From NCBI RefSeq assembly GCF_048269545.1, contig NZ_JBLXIJ010000005.1, forward strand, positions 80,164 to 144,163: 64,000 nucleotides of DNA, given 5' to 3'. The position numbers and the translations under genes are program-made. Positions within the stretch are counted from its first letter, which is position 1; each line of letters begins with the position of its first letter. This stretch comes from Halpernia sp048269545. Lineage in GTDB: Bacteria > Bacteroidota > Bacteroidia > Flavobacteriales > Weeksellaceae. Shown here piece by piece: positions 8,660 through 16,991 of this stretch. The notes below the pieces were generated by a model. The model was given only the letters and a program-made list of their open reading frames with translations. It searched no databases and was not told the DNA's origin.

Positions 8660-9682
8660 ATGTTCAAAAGTATAATTGCCGGAGTCGGGCATTACGTTCC
8701 GGAAAATATTGTAACCAATGATGATTTGTCAAAATTAATGACAACCAATGACGAATGGATTACAGAACGTACCGGAATAAAAGAAAGACACTACCGCAAA
8801 AACAGAAATGATTCCGAAGAAACGACGGCTTTTTTAGGTTTTAAAGCAGCAGAAAATGCATTGAAGAATTCAAATTTAACGGCAAAAGATTTAGATTTTA
8901 TTGTTTTTGCCACATTAAGTCCAGATTATTTTTTCCCTGGTTGCGGCGTTTTAATTCAGGAAATGTTGGGTTGTGAAACAATTGGAGCGCTTGATGTTAG
9001 AAACCAATGTTCCGGTTTTGTTTACGCAATGAGCGTTGCAAATGCTTATATAAAATCTGGAGAATATAAAAATATTTTGGTTGTTGGTGCAGAAATACAT
9101 TCTTTTGGTTTGGATTTTTCTGATGCCGGAAGAAGCGTTTCTGTAATTTTTGGCGATGGAGCAGGAGCAGTGATTTTAACGGCTTCAAATGATGAAAATA
9201 AACAAGGAATTTTAGCAACCAATCTTCATTCTGAAGGAAAATATGCCGAAGAATTGTGTAATAAATTTCCAGGTTCTAAATTTGGTTGGAGCGACAGAGT
9301 TTTGACTGAACCTAACGCAGTTTCTGCCGATGAAATTTATCCAACAATGAATGGTAATTTTGTTTTCAAACATGCCGTTACGCGTTTCCCCGAAACTATT
9401 ATGGAAGTTTTAAATTCTGCCGGAAAAACTTTAGAAGATTTAGATATGTTTATTCCGCATCAAGCGAATTTGAGAATTGCACAATTTATTCAGAAAAAAT
9501 TAAATCTTCCAGAAGAAAAAGTATTTAATAATATCCAAAAATATGGTAATACAACTGCAGCTTCGATTCCTTTGGCTTTAAGTGAAGCAATTGAGAAAGG
9601 AAAAATAAAACGTGGCGATTTGGTTTGTTTGTCGGCTTTTGGAAGCGGTTTTACTTGGGGAAGTATTTTGCTTGAATATTAA
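8660..9682 (+). CDS. 3-oxoacyl-ACP synthase III family protein (FabH-like)
   Basis: FabH-type enzymes condense an acyl-CoA with malonyl-ACP to start fatty-acid or related acyl-chain synthesis. The 340-residue product keeps the full triad: Cys117 (NQCSGF), His267 (FIPHQAN) and Asn297 (KYGNTTAAS). The phosphopantetheine-site segment TNDEWITERTGIKERH lies near residue 29. No acpP, plsX or other fab gene is next to it, and Bacteroidota often carry several paralogues, so whether this is the primary fabH or a specialised ketoacyl synthase III is open. Confidence 0.87.
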   Translation: MFKSIIAGVGHYVPENIVTNDDLSKLMTTNDEWITERTGIKERHYRKNRNDSEETTAFLGFKAAENALKNSNLTAKDLDFIVFATLSPDYFFPGCGVLIQEMLGCETIGALDVRNQCSGFVYAMSVANAYIKSGEYKNILVVGAEIHSFGLDFSDAGRSVSVIFGDGAGAVILTASNDENKQGILATNLHSEGKYAEELCNKFPGSKFGWSDRVLTEPNAVSADEIYPTMNGNFVFKHAVTRFPETIMEVLNSAGKTLEDLDMFIPHQANLRIAQFIQKKLNLPEEKVFNNIQKYGNTTAASIPLALSEAIEKGKIKRGDLVCLSAFGSGFTWGSILLEY

Positions 9683-9747
9683 TTATAGGAAACTAAAACA
9701 TTGCAATCTGTTTCTTTTTATAAATTATTTTACAAAAATCATTTTCA

Positions 9748-9996
9748 ATGAAAATCACTTTTAAAATTGAATTTAAATATGAGAATGGTTTTATTCTCGG
9801 GCGATTATTAAATTTGAAAGAACATTTAGAATTAAAAGTCAACTCAAAATTAAATATTTTTGATATTGAAAATATTACAAATCCAAAATCTTTACAAACA
9901 GAAAATAAGAAAAGAGCAGATTTATTTATTTTCAGTTTGAAAAATAATCTAAGTTTTGAAAAATTATGCGTCGGAAAGATTGTAGAAATTGTTTAA
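9748..9996 (+). CDS. Small protein of unknown function
   Basis: This encodes an 82-residue, Lys/Asn/Leu-rich protein with no signal peptide, membrane segment or motif I recognise. It begins KITFKIEFKYENGFILGRLL, which looks like a beta-hairpin. It lies 65 bases after the fabH-like gene on the same strand and 25 bases from the convergent DUF5916 gene. The ATG has a Bacteroidota-like A/T-rich upstream region. Codon use resembles neighbouring genes, so it is probably real, but no role can be inferred. Confidence 0.55.
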   Translation: MKITFKIEFKYENGFILGRLLNLKEHLELKVNSKLNIFDIENITNPKSLQTENKKRADLFIFSLKNNLSFEKLCVGKIVEIV

Positions 9997-10021
9997 ATTT
10001 CTTTACAACTTTAAAACGTCA

Positions 10022-12436
10022 CTAACTTTTACTTACAAGATGTTTCACCGCATTATAATCTATGTAATAAGTCACTTTCAAACTCAAAGTATTGTTCATC
10101 GGTTCATTAAATAAATTCTCGAAATTATTTTTAAAATTGATTTTAGAGTAATTTAAATAATTTTGAACTGCATTTTGATATAATAATGTAAGTTGACTTC
10201 CTGGTGCAAAATACCAAGAATAACGCAAATCTATGTTCCAAGAATTATAAGTTTGGTTATTTGTGGTGTAATTATTAACCTTAGAAACACGACCATCATT
10301 TTGCAAAATACCAAAACTTTTATAATTCACTTCAGTGTAATAATGGCGCAAACTGAAATTGAGCGACATTTTATTATTGATGGTGTATTTTGAAGATAAA
10401 CTATTTATTAATGTAGTTCTATTTCTGGTTCCAATATAAATATTAGAATTTTGATTTCCTGCAAAACCTTGCTCTTGATTACTAATATCAGATCTTCCAC
10501 TATATCCTAAAGTAAAATGATCGGAAAATCGGTAACTAAAACCCAATTCATTGTACATTCTATTTCTTCCGGTTTGGTTGTACATATAATAATCTGCGGC
10601 AAGATTGTAAGTTAATTTTTTGCGATTATCAGAATTAAAATAAATATAAGGATTTACACTCGCGGGAATAAATAAATATTTTCCAAAAGTTCTAGGCTCA
10701 TACAAATCATTTTCACCAATAGGATAAATATGAATTCCCAAAGTATAATTTCTAAATTTTTTATCTTGTAAATTGAGATTACTTTGATAATCTAAAACTT
10801 GAAAAAGATCAGTCTCTAATCTTCTTCCGTAGTTTATATTATTATTCCAATTGATGTTGTTAAAATTTTTGCTTGGTTGCAATATATGATAACCGTAATA
10901 TCCGTGAAAACTATAATAATTGGTTGGTCCTGTGTATCCTAAATCATCAATATTATAATTTTTAGAAATGGCTTCAAAATCTAATGAGTATCTACTTTTA
11001 CCAAAAATTTTACCCATTCCTGCAGAAATATCGGTTCCAAATATTTTGCTATTATCTTTTACACAACTGCCTTTTAAGTTTCCATAAACATTGTATTTAT
11101 TTTGTTTATCCGTTAGATTTACCAAAAGAGCTGTTGCATTTGCATCGCGAAAATCACCTTCTCTTATTACATTTGTGTTAATTAATGACACCGAAGAATT
11201 CCCATTAAATCTTTGATCTAAAACCAAAACATTATAATTTGCAAGCGGTTCTAAAGTTTCTGTTCGAATATTTCCCGTTACATTATTAATTATATCCACA
11301 TCTGTTTTTTCAGTAATAGCATTAAAAAAGCCAATGCCTAAACCTTTGTTAGTTCTACCAGAAATTTTTGTCGCATTTAATAATTTTACTTTTTGTATAT
11401 TTCCAACAAGAGATTCATCTTGATTTAAATTGGGATCTCTAGACGGATAATCTCCAACTCGGCGAGAATAAAATAGATTTCCTTTGCTGAAAAGTTCTGT
11501 TCCTTCTGTAAAAAAAGCGCGTTTTTCTTGAAATTGCTGTTCAAAAGGTCCAAGATTTAAAATATTATCATCAAATGCAGTTTGTCCAAAATCTGGAATT
11601 AGAGTAGTGTCTAAAGTAAAAGCATCATTAATGCCGTATTTTACATCCATTCCGCCATTGATATTTGCTGTAGTTTTATGATCGTAATTATTTAAATAAG
11701 TAGAAAAATACGGTAGAAAAGACAATCTTACAGGCGGTTTTATATTTTTGATTCCATTTAAAACTCCATCAAAAAGTAACAATGAATTTTTTTTATTATC
11801 TACAAAATTCCATGTGGATTTTATTTTATTTCTGAGCGTAAATCTAATAAAATTGATGCCCCATTTTTGAACATCTTTTTTTGGAAATCGGAGTTCAGAA
11901 TATGGAATTTTCATTTCAACGGTCCATCCATTTTCATTAATTTTTGCAGCGCTATACCAAACGGAACTCCAATTTGAATCCTCATTATCATTTGTAAGTT
12001 TTGCATCTATTTGTCCACCATTTGGTAAAACTATAAATTCTAAACTTTGTTGTTTGTCGTTGTAACCATTAATTAAAACATCAAAAAAATCATCATTTCC
12101 AAGTTCATCGCGTTCAACTAATTCATTCGCAATTTTTCCTGGTTCTGGGTCGTACATTGTAGCACCAAAATAAATTCCCGTATCATCGTATAAAATTTTC
12201 ACTTCTGTTCTAAATTCTGGAGATTCTGCTTTACCATTTTCTGGTTGAAATTGTACAAAATTCTTGGCTACAGGAATATTTTTCCAAACATCCTCATCTA
12301 AAACTCCATCTATTTTGGGAGCAGAAGTCACTTTTATTGCTGTAATTTCTTTTCTAAATATACTGTCTTCAGAATTTTTTTGTGCAAAAATGAAAGTATT
12401 AAATAAAAGAAGGATTATGATGTATCTTGATTTCAT
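10022..12436 (-). CDS. DUF5916 / CBM9-like envelope protein
   Basis: The 804-residue product has a Sec signal peptide (MKSRYIIILLLFNTFIFAQ), then a carbohydrate-binding family 9-like beta domain (about residues 35-230, with APKIDGVLDEDVWKNI and GWTVEMKIPYSELRFP). A long region rich in aromatic, alternating beta strands follows, typical of DUF5916 proteins and probably an outer-membrane barrel. The FEQQFQEKRAFFTEG segment (about residue 300) is characteristic of the family. The biochemical role is not established; an outer-membrane or surface glycan-related function is an inference from the domains. It is downstream of the DUF3108 gene on the same strand, with a terminator between. Confidence 0.82.
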   Translation of the reverse strand: MKSRYIIILLLFNTFIFAQKNSEDSIFRKEITAIKVTSAPKIDGVLDEDVWKNIPVAKNFVQFQPENGKAESPEFRTEVKILYDDTGIYFGATMYDPEPGKIANELVERDELGNDDFFDVLINGYNDKQQSLEFIVLPNGGQIDAKLTNDNEDSNWSSVWYSAAKINENGWTVEMKIPYSELRFPKKDVQKWGINFIRFTLRNKIKSTWNFVDNKKNSLLLFDGVLNGIKNIKPPVRLSFLPYFSTYLNNYDHKTTANINGGMDVKYGINDAFTLDTTLIPDFGQTAFDDNILNLGPFEQQFQEKRAFFTEGTELFSKGNLFYSRRVGDYPSRDPNLNQDESLVGNIQKVKLLNATKISGRTNKGLGIGFFNAITEKTDVDIINNVTGNIRTETLEPLANYNVLVLDQRFNGNSSVSLINTNVIREGDFRDANATALLVNLTDKQNKYNVYGNLKGSCVKDNSKIFGTDISAGMGKIFGKSRYSLDFEAISKNYNIDDLGYTGPTNYYSFHGYYGYHILQPSKNFNNINWNNNINYGRRLETDLFQVLDYQSNLNLQDKKFRNYTLGIHIYPIGENDLYEPRTFGKYLFIPASVNPYIYFNSDNRKKLTYNLAADYYMYNQTGRNRMYNELGFSYRFSDHFTLGYSGRSDISNQEQGFAGNQNSNIYIGTRNRTTLINSLSSKYTINNKMSLNFSLRHYYTEVNYKSFGILQNDGRVSKVNNYTTNNQTYNSWNIDLRYSWYFAPGSQLTLLYQNAVQNYLNYSKINFKNNFENLFNEPMNNTLSLKVTYYIDYNAVKHLVSKS

Positions 12437-12485
12437 AGTTTGTTTTGTAATAAGACAACCAGAGAATACATATTGTTACATCAAA

Positions 12486-12513
12486 TAAAAAAAACAGAGA
12501 AAATCTGTTTTTT
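12486..12513 (-). terminator. Intrinsic terminator after the DUF3108 gene
   Basis: AAAAAACAGA (12489-12498) pairs with TCTGTTTTTT (12504-12513) around a 5-base loop, with a T tract on the minus strand. It lies about 20 bases beyond the DUF3108 stop and separates it from the DUF5916 gene. Confidence 0.75.
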
Positions 12514-12532
12514 AAATAAGAAATATTTAGAA

Positions 12533-13303
12533 TTATTTTTTAAAATTTAATGGATATTTTACATTTTTAAAACTATCAATATCTGCTTTCAATGCGCCGA
12601 CTGCAAGTTCCGCTTTTATAGAAACCGGTAAATGGTTTCTGTCATTTGTAACCCACATTGTAACACTTTCATTATCTTTAAAAACACGCCCACTTAAAAC
12701 GGAAGGAATAATTTTTAAACAATTAATAGTTCCAAATTTTGTTTTTAAATTTTCAGTTCCTAATACTTTTAATTGAAAAGGAAAAAGTTCATCGCTTATC
12801 CAAATATTAATTTTAATTACCGCTCCTGGTTTTAATTGTAAAGAATCTAAACTTCGTAAATAGTAAAACGCAGAAAGCATATCTTGCACGCCATTTGTGG
12901 TTTTAATAATTTTAGATCCATTGGCAGGGTTTTTTTTATCGGTTAAAATTACTGTTTGGTTATCGTGGTTAAAAACTGTTTGGTAATGTTGTGTATAACT
13001 GCCTTCTCGAACATTTCTAACATAATAACTTGGTAAACCTGTTTTGATATTTATAAAACTTTCATATAAATCTTCTACTTTAAAAAATGCCCGAACTGCA
13101 CCTGTTGTTTTTCCTTCCCCTTTTACATAAAAATGAGGAACATTTTGGTAATTTGTTTTTAAAGCAGTTAATGTGGCGGTTCCAGCATTTAGGAAACCAT
13201 AATGAATTCTGTAGGAAAGTGTTTCGCCGGAAGTAATATTATCCATTTGTGCGAAACTGATGCCAAAAAGCAACACTAATAAAAGACTAAATTTTTTTTT
13301 CAT
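12533..13303 (-). CDS. DUF3108 domain-containing exported protein
   Basis: The 256-residue product has a signal peptide (KKKFSLLLVLLFGISFAQ) and one predicted beta-rich domain. Motifs include SGETLSYRIHYGFLNAGTATL at the mature N-terminus and MWVTNDRNHLPVSIKAELAVG near the C-terminus, both typical of DUF3108. Family members are periplasmic or outer-membrane-associated in many Gram-negative bacteria, and their function is not established. It has its own terminator and lies divergent to the ferredoxin reductase gene. Confidence 0.82.
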   Translation of the reverse strand: MKKKFSLLLVLLFGISFAQMDNITSGETLSYRIHYGFLNAGTATLTALKTNYQNVPHFYVKGEGKTTGAVRAFFKVEDLYESFINIKTGLPSYYVRNVREGSYTQHYQTVFNHDNQTVILTDKKNPANGSKIIKTTNGVQDMLSAFYYLRSLDSLQLKPGAVIKINIWISDELFPFQLKVLGTENLKTKFGTINCLKIIPSVLSGRVFKDNESVTMWVTNDRNHLPVSIKAELAVGALKADIDSFKNVKYPLNFKK

Positions 13304-13421
13304 ACCATTTGGTTTACAAATATTTTGCCAAATTTAAACAATCATTTAGTTCTGTCATAATGTTATAAAAAATTAAACTTCGGCTGATATTTGTCACACA
13401 ATATCTTCTTTTAAAAATTAG

Positions 13422-13429
13422 TAAATTTG
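13422..13429 (+). promoter_or_regulatory. Putative -7 element for the ferredoxin reductase gene
   Basis: TAAATTTG followed by C is a perfect TAnnTTTG match 32 bases before the ATG. The nearest upstream TTG (13391) is farther away than usual, so the -33 half is uncertain. Confidence 0.5.
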
Positions 13430-13461
13430 CTGCATATTTTTTTAGATTAATTTTCTTATAA

Positions 13462-14514
13462 ATGATTACTACAGATTTACTGATTATCGGAGCTGGACCA
13501 ACTGGACTTTTTTCTGTTTTTGAAGCAGGTTTACTTAAAATGAAATGCCATCTTATTGACGCACTTCCACAACCCGGCGGACAACTAACTGAACTGTATC
13601 CAAAAAAACCAATCTTTGATATTCCAGGTTATCCAACAGTGAATGCAGGAGAATTAGTAGATAATTTAATGGAACAAATTAAACAATTTCAACCAGGTTT
13701 TACTTTGGGAGAAACTGCAGAAACTATAAATAAATTGGATGACGGCACTTTTGAAGTGACTACAAATAAAGGAACCGTTCATCACGCAAAAGCTGTTGCA
13801 ATTGCAGGAGGTTTAGGAACTTTTGAACCAAGAAAACCGGTTTTAGAAAATATCGAAAAGTTTGAAGAAAATGGTGTAGAATATTTTGTAAAAGAACCAG
13901 AACATTTTAGAAATAAAAAAATTGTAATTGCTGGTGGAGGAGATTCTGCTTTAGATTGGGCGATTTTTTTATCTGATGTTGCGAGTGATGTTACTTTAAT
14001 ACATCGTAGAAATGAATTCCGAGGTGCTTTAGATTCTGTAGAAAAAGTTCAAGCTTTAAAAGATTTGGGTAAAATTAATTTAATTACACCGGCAGAAGTT
14101 GTTGCTCTAAAAGGAGATTCTCATATTACAGGAATTTCCATTAAATCTAATGATGAAATTATAGATTTAGAAACTGATTTTTTTATTCCTTTATTTGGTT
14201 TAACTCCAAAATTAGGAGCTATTGCAAATTGGGGTTTAGAAATTGAAAAAAATGCCATTAAAGTAAATAATGCTTTAGATTACCAAACTAATATTGACGG
14301 AATTTATGCAATTGGCGATGTCAATACTTATCCAGGGAAATTAAAATTAATTTTGTGTGGTTTTCACGAAGCAACTATGATGTGTCAAAGTGTTTATAAC
14401 AGATTAAATCCTGGTAAAAAATACGTTTTAAAATATACAACTGTAAGTGGAGTAGATGGTTTTGATGGAACAAGAAAAGAAGCGGAGAAAGCAGTGGTTA
14501 AGAAAATAGATTAA
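13462..14514 (+). CDS. Thioredoxin-reductase-like ferredoxin--NADP reductase
   Basis: This 350-residue flavoprotein has an FAD-binding site at the N-terminus (LLIIGAGPTGLFSVFEA) and an NAD(P)H site in the middle (IVIAGGGDSALDWAIFL, about residue 155). The C-terminal FAD motif is DGIYAIGDVNTYPGK. The thioredoxin reductase CxxC dithiol is absent: the position after the NADP glycine motif reads DSALDW rather than CAxC. That fits the type II ferredoxin/flavodoxin-NADP+ oxidoreductases (YumC-like). The 2Fe-2S ferredoxin gene just downstream is its probable partner. Confidence 0.9.
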   Translation: MITTDLLIIGAGPTGLFSVFEAGLLKMKCHLIDALPQPGGQLTELYPKKPIFDIPGYPTVNAGELVDNLMEQIKQFQPGFTLGETAETINKLDDGTFEVTTNKGTVHHAKAVAIAGGLGTFEPRKPVLENIEKFEENGVEYFVKEPEHFRNKKIVIAGGGDSALDWAIFLSDVASDVTLIHRRNEFRGALDSVEKVQALKDLGKINLITPAEVVALKGDSHITGISIKSNDEIIDLETDFFIPLFGLTPKLGAIANWGLEIEKNAIKVNNALDYQTNIDGIYAIGDVNTYPGKLKLILCGFHEATMMCQSVYNRLNPGKKYVLKYTTVSGVDGFDGTRKEAEKAVVKKID

Positions 14515-14522
14515 ATTTTTCC

Positions 14523-14681
14523 TAGGGATTAGTTTTTAGGATTTAGGTTCAAGTTCATTAATCTAAAATCTTATAATTAAATTCTGTATTAAATTAAAAG
14601 CACAATTTTAAATTAAAAGCACAATTTTAAATTAAAAGAATTATTTTAAAATCAAATCTAAATCCTTAAAACTAACCCTAA
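14523..14681. repeat. Inverted repeat of TAG-headed heptamers
   Basis: Just after the reductase stop are four consecutive 7-mers each starting with TAG: TAGGGAT, TAGTTTT, TAGGATT, TAGGTTC (14523-14550). The other end (14658-14679) carries the near reverse complement (CTAAATC, CTTAAAA, CTAACCC). The arms could form an imperfect stem of about 22 bp closing the whole intergenic region before the ferredoxin gene. Confidence 0.75.
14591..14638. repeat. 19-bp tandem repeat, 2.5 copies
   Basis: The unit AAATTAAAAGCACAATTTT starts at 14591 and 14610, with a partial third copy at 14629. It lies in the loop of the surrounding inverted repeat. Confidence 0.85.
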
Positions 14682-14689
14682 AACTTAAT

Positions 14690-15019
14690 ATGCAAGACAT
14701 TAATATAAAAATTACAGACAGAAACGGTAATTTACATGAAGTTGTAGTTCCTACAGATATGTCTATGAATTTAATGGAAGTCATTCGCTCTTATGAAATT
14801 GCTGAAGATGGAACAATTGGAGTTTGTGGTGGAATGGCGATGTGCGCTTCTTGTCAAGTTTATGTACAACACAATTTTCCTTTGAAAGAAATGGAAGCGG
14901 ATGAAGACGCAATGCTGGGTGAAGCTTATCATGTCCAAGAAAATAGTAGATTGGGTTGTCAAATTCCTATCACCTCACAATTAGATGGTTTAGAAGTTAT
15001 TTTAGCGCCATATCCATAA
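14690..15019 (+). CDS. 2Fe-2S ferredoxin
   Basis: This encodes a 109-residue single-domain ferredoxin of the adrenodoxin/ISC type. Cluster ligands are Cys46, Cys52, Cys55 (CGGMAMCASC) and Cys90 (RLGCQIP), giving the C-x5-C-x2-C-xn-C pattern. It is a small soluble electron carrier; the adjacent ferredoxin-NADP reductase probably reduces it. The client pathway is not visible here (no isc genes are nearby). The start at ATG 14690 leaves a typical N-terminal beta strand (INIKITDRNGN). Confidence 0.92.
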   Translation: MQDINIKITDRNGNLHEVVVPTDMSMNLMEVIRSYEIAEDGTIGVCGGMAMCASCQVYVQHNFPLKEMEADEDAMLGEAYHVQENSRLGCQIPITSQLDGLEVILAPYP

Positions 15020-15105
15020 AATTTTCATACTTTTTTTTCATTATAAATTTTTAATGGCAAGTTTTTTGTTTAATTCGTGATAATTAATCAAATAAAATTT
15101 TAGCT

Positions 15106-15270
15106 ATGAAAAAGTTTACATTATTGAGTTTAGTTGCAATTGCTTTAATCAGTTTACAAAGTTGTGAAGTTATAGGAGATATTTTTAAAGCTGGAATGTG
15201 GTGGGGAATTATTGTCGTAGTCGCTGTTATCGGACTTATTTTATGGCTATTTGGAAAAGCAAAAAAATAA
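15106..15270 (+). CDS. 54-residue lipoprotein with one membrane helix
   Basis: A short gene in the ferredoxin-DUF3037 gap encodes a 54-residue protein. It has a signal sequence with a lipobox ending at Cys20 (LISLQSC), a short linker with GMWWG, and a hydrophobic helix (IIVVVAVIGLILWLF) ending in basic residues GKAKK. The predicted topology is a lipid-anchored peptide with a second membrane-spanning segment. The function is unknown. A strong terminator begins directly after its TAA, which supports it being expressed. Confidence 0.75.
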   Translation: MKKFTLLSLVAIALISLQSCEVIGDIFKAGMWWGIIVVVAVIGLILWLFGKAKK

Positions 15271-15273
15271 TAT

Positions 15274-15306
15274 AAAAAAAGCATCATTTTAAAATGGTGC
15301 TTTTTT
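15274..15306. terminator. Bidirectional intrinsic terminator
   Basis: GCATCATTTT (15281-15290) pairs with AAAATGGTGC (15291-15300) as a near-perfect palindrome, with an A-run before and a T-run after. It serves the small lipoprotein gene on the plus strand and the convergent DUF3037 gene on the minus strand. Confidence 0.9.
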
Positions 15307-15314
15307 CATTTTCT

Positions 15315-15698
15315 TTAGTTCACCAATTCTTCAAATAATCTTTCAAAAGTTTTATCTAAATCTTTACTTAAACCAGCGTGCGGTCTAGAAGTTTGGATGC
15401 AAGAACTTCTTACAGCGTTTAGCCAGCGAAATCTTTCTGGAATTTCCAATTGAGAAATATTTCCACTAGATTTTTCGCCATTTGCAATATTTATAAAAGA
15501 TTTTAAATGACATTCTAAATCTTCCAATACTTCCTGAGAAAAGAAATGTTTTAACTTTTCTTTATTCAAAAAATAACGTGTTTTTATATAATTTTCTTTT
15601 TTACTAAATAGAATTAATCCCACATTCAAGAATTCTTCCCGCTCCACTTTTGGTAGAACGCGAATTACAGCATATTCGTAAAGTTTAAATTCTTGCAT
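15315..15698 (-). CDS. DUF3037 domain-containing protein, partner of the HipA-like kinase
   Basis: A 127-residue soluble protein of the DUF3037 family. Visible features are YEYAVIRVLPKVEREEFLNVGLIL at the N-terminus, a repeated Glu/Lys-rich middle, and RFRWLNAVRSSCIQTSRPHAG near residue 90. Its start codon lies inside the 3' end of the HipA-like kinase gene (14-base overlap), so the two are translationally linked. DUF3037 genes are known to occur beside HipA_2 kinases in other bacteria. The function is unknown; a substrate, inhibitor or adaptor of the kinase is inference. Confidence 0.85.
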   Translation of the reverse strand: MQEFKLYEYAVIRVLPKVEREEFLNVGLILFSKKENYIKTRYFLNKEKLKHFFSQEVLEDLECHLKSFINIANGEKSSGNISQLEIPERFRWLNAVRSSCIQTSRPHAGLSKDLDKTFERLFEELVN

Positions 15699-16473
15699 CT
15701 TCCGCCGTTTTTACAAAAATTTCTGAATTTTCTAACCTAATTTTTAAAAATTCGATGTAAACCTTTCTTATTTCATCTGGTGAAAGTTCTGTATCACGCC
15801 ATTGCAACCATTCATCTGGAATTAAGTTTACAATAGAACCTAAAATTTCAGGAGTGATTTTAGATTTAAATTCTATATCAATTTTTCGTAATTCTGTTGC
15901 TTTTTCTAAAAGAACGTGGTCTTTAATTAAAGGAAATGGTGTTTTCGCTTTTTCTTTCCAACCGTCCCACGAATGGTGAAAATATAATGAAGCACCAAAA
16001 TCAATTAGCCAAAGTTCACGGTTCCAAATGAGCATATTGGTATTTCGGAAAGTTCGATCGATATTGGTTAAATAAGCATCGAGCCAAACTATTTTCGAAG
16101 CGGTTTCAGTATCAACTTCCATCACATTCGGATCAAAATTAATCGCTCCAGAAAGAAAATGCATTGCTAAATTTAAACCTGTACTTCCTTTTAGTAAATC
16201 CTGAATTTCTTCGTCAGCTTCTGTTCTTCCAAAATTTTCATCCAATTCAGCAAAAACCAATTCGGGCATTTTTAAACCTAGAAATCTTGCCAGTTCACCG
16301 CCAATTAATTCTGAAATCAACATTTTTGTACCATGTCCAGAACCACGAAATTTTAAAACATATTTAAAATTGTCATCTGCTTCAGCTAAAGCGGGCAAAG
16401 AACCGCCTTCGCGTAAAGGTACAATGTAGCGGGTAACGGTTACTGTTCGTAAATTTAAATCTGTGGAAATCAT
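15685..16473 (-). CDS. HipA-like serine/threonine kinase (HipA_2 family)
   Basis: The 262-residue product is shorter than classical HipA (about 440) and lacks the N-terminal subdomain. Kinase elements are present: the phosphate-binding strand and Lys41 (YVLKFRGSGHG), Glu55 in the following helix, the catalytic segment NIDRTFRN with Asp139 and Asn144, and the metal-binding DFG-like IDFGAS with Asp158. It is therefore predicted to be active. It lacks a HipB-like DNA-binding partner; DUF3037 overlaps its 3' end instead. The target is unknown. It may be a signalling kinase rather than a persistence toxin. Confidence 0.82.
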   Translation of the reverse strand: MISTDLNLRTVTVTRYIVPLREGGSLPALAEADDNFKYVLKFRGSGHGTKMLISELIGGELARFLGLKMPELVFAELDENFGRTEADEEIQDLLKGSTGLNLAMHFLSGAINFDPNVMEVDTETASKIVWLDAYLTNIDRTFRNTNMLIWNRELWLIDFGASLYFHHSWDGWKEKAKTPFPLIKDHVLLEKATELRKIDIEFKSKITPEILGSIVNLIPDEWLQWRDTELSPDEIRKVYIEFLKIRLENSEIFVKTAEDARI

Positions 16474-16501
16474 CTGGTGTCAAAAATACGATTTTAGTTT
16501 T

Positions 16502-16975
16502 TTATTCTAAAACCTTTTTCCAATCATCACTTTCGGCGAACTTTTTAACTACGAAATTTCTTTCTTTTAAAAATTTAGTTAAATAAGATTTTAGAAATAT
16601 TTTGTCAAATAGTCTTCCGACGATTCCAAACGGTGAAGAAAAATTTAAAATATCTTCCATTACTACAAATCCATCTTCTTGCTTAAAAATATGTTGATGT
16701 CTGAAATTTTTAAAAATGCCTCTAATTTGCTCGTCAACAAAATAATTTGGCCTGTCAAATTCAACTATTTTTGAAGTTAGTCGTTGTCTGAAACCCAAAT
16801 GATTTGCTTCCCAAGTGACCCATTCATCAAAACCAATTAAACCCGAAATTTTTCCTGCAATGGCATTTTCATTGGTTTTTACAGTAGAAATTTTATGCAA
16901 ATCTATACTTCGAGATAAGTCAAAGCAAATCTGGATAGTAGAATTTATTTCTGTGGATAAATGAATTTTAGCCAA
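16502..16975 (-). CDS. SRPBCC (START/polyketide-cyclase-like) domain protein
   Basis: The 157-residue protein has a helix-grip fold signature. It starts KIHLSTEINSTIQICFDLSRSIDLH, has GFRQRLTSKIVEFDRPNYFVDEQIRGIF in the middle and a long C-terminal helix with LKERNFVVKKFAE. Such proteins bind hydrophobic ligands, and the ligand cannot be predicted. It lies 28 bases after the HipA-like start on the same strand and 16 bases before the alpha/beta hydrolase gene's start, so the minus-strand genes may form one transcript. Confidence 0.8.
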   Translation of the reverse strand: MAKIHLSTEINSTIQICFDLSRSIDLHKISTVKTNENAIAGKISGLIGFDEWVTWEANHLGFRQRLTSKIVEFDRPNYFVDEQIRGIFKNFRHQHIFKQEDGFVVMEDILNFSSPFGIVGRLFDKIFLKSYLTKFLKERNFVVKKFAESDDWKKVLE

Positions 16976-16991
16976 ATTTAATTTTTAAATA

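Noticed and set aside
8997..9218. Minus-strand frame inside the fabH-like gene
   Set aside because: It is a shadow of a well-supported gene, with an improbable His/Leu/Lys-rich composition.
13462..14514. Thioredoxin reductase
   Set aside because: The redox-active CxxC is missing and a ferredoxin gene is adjacent, so ferredoxin-NADP reductase is preferred.
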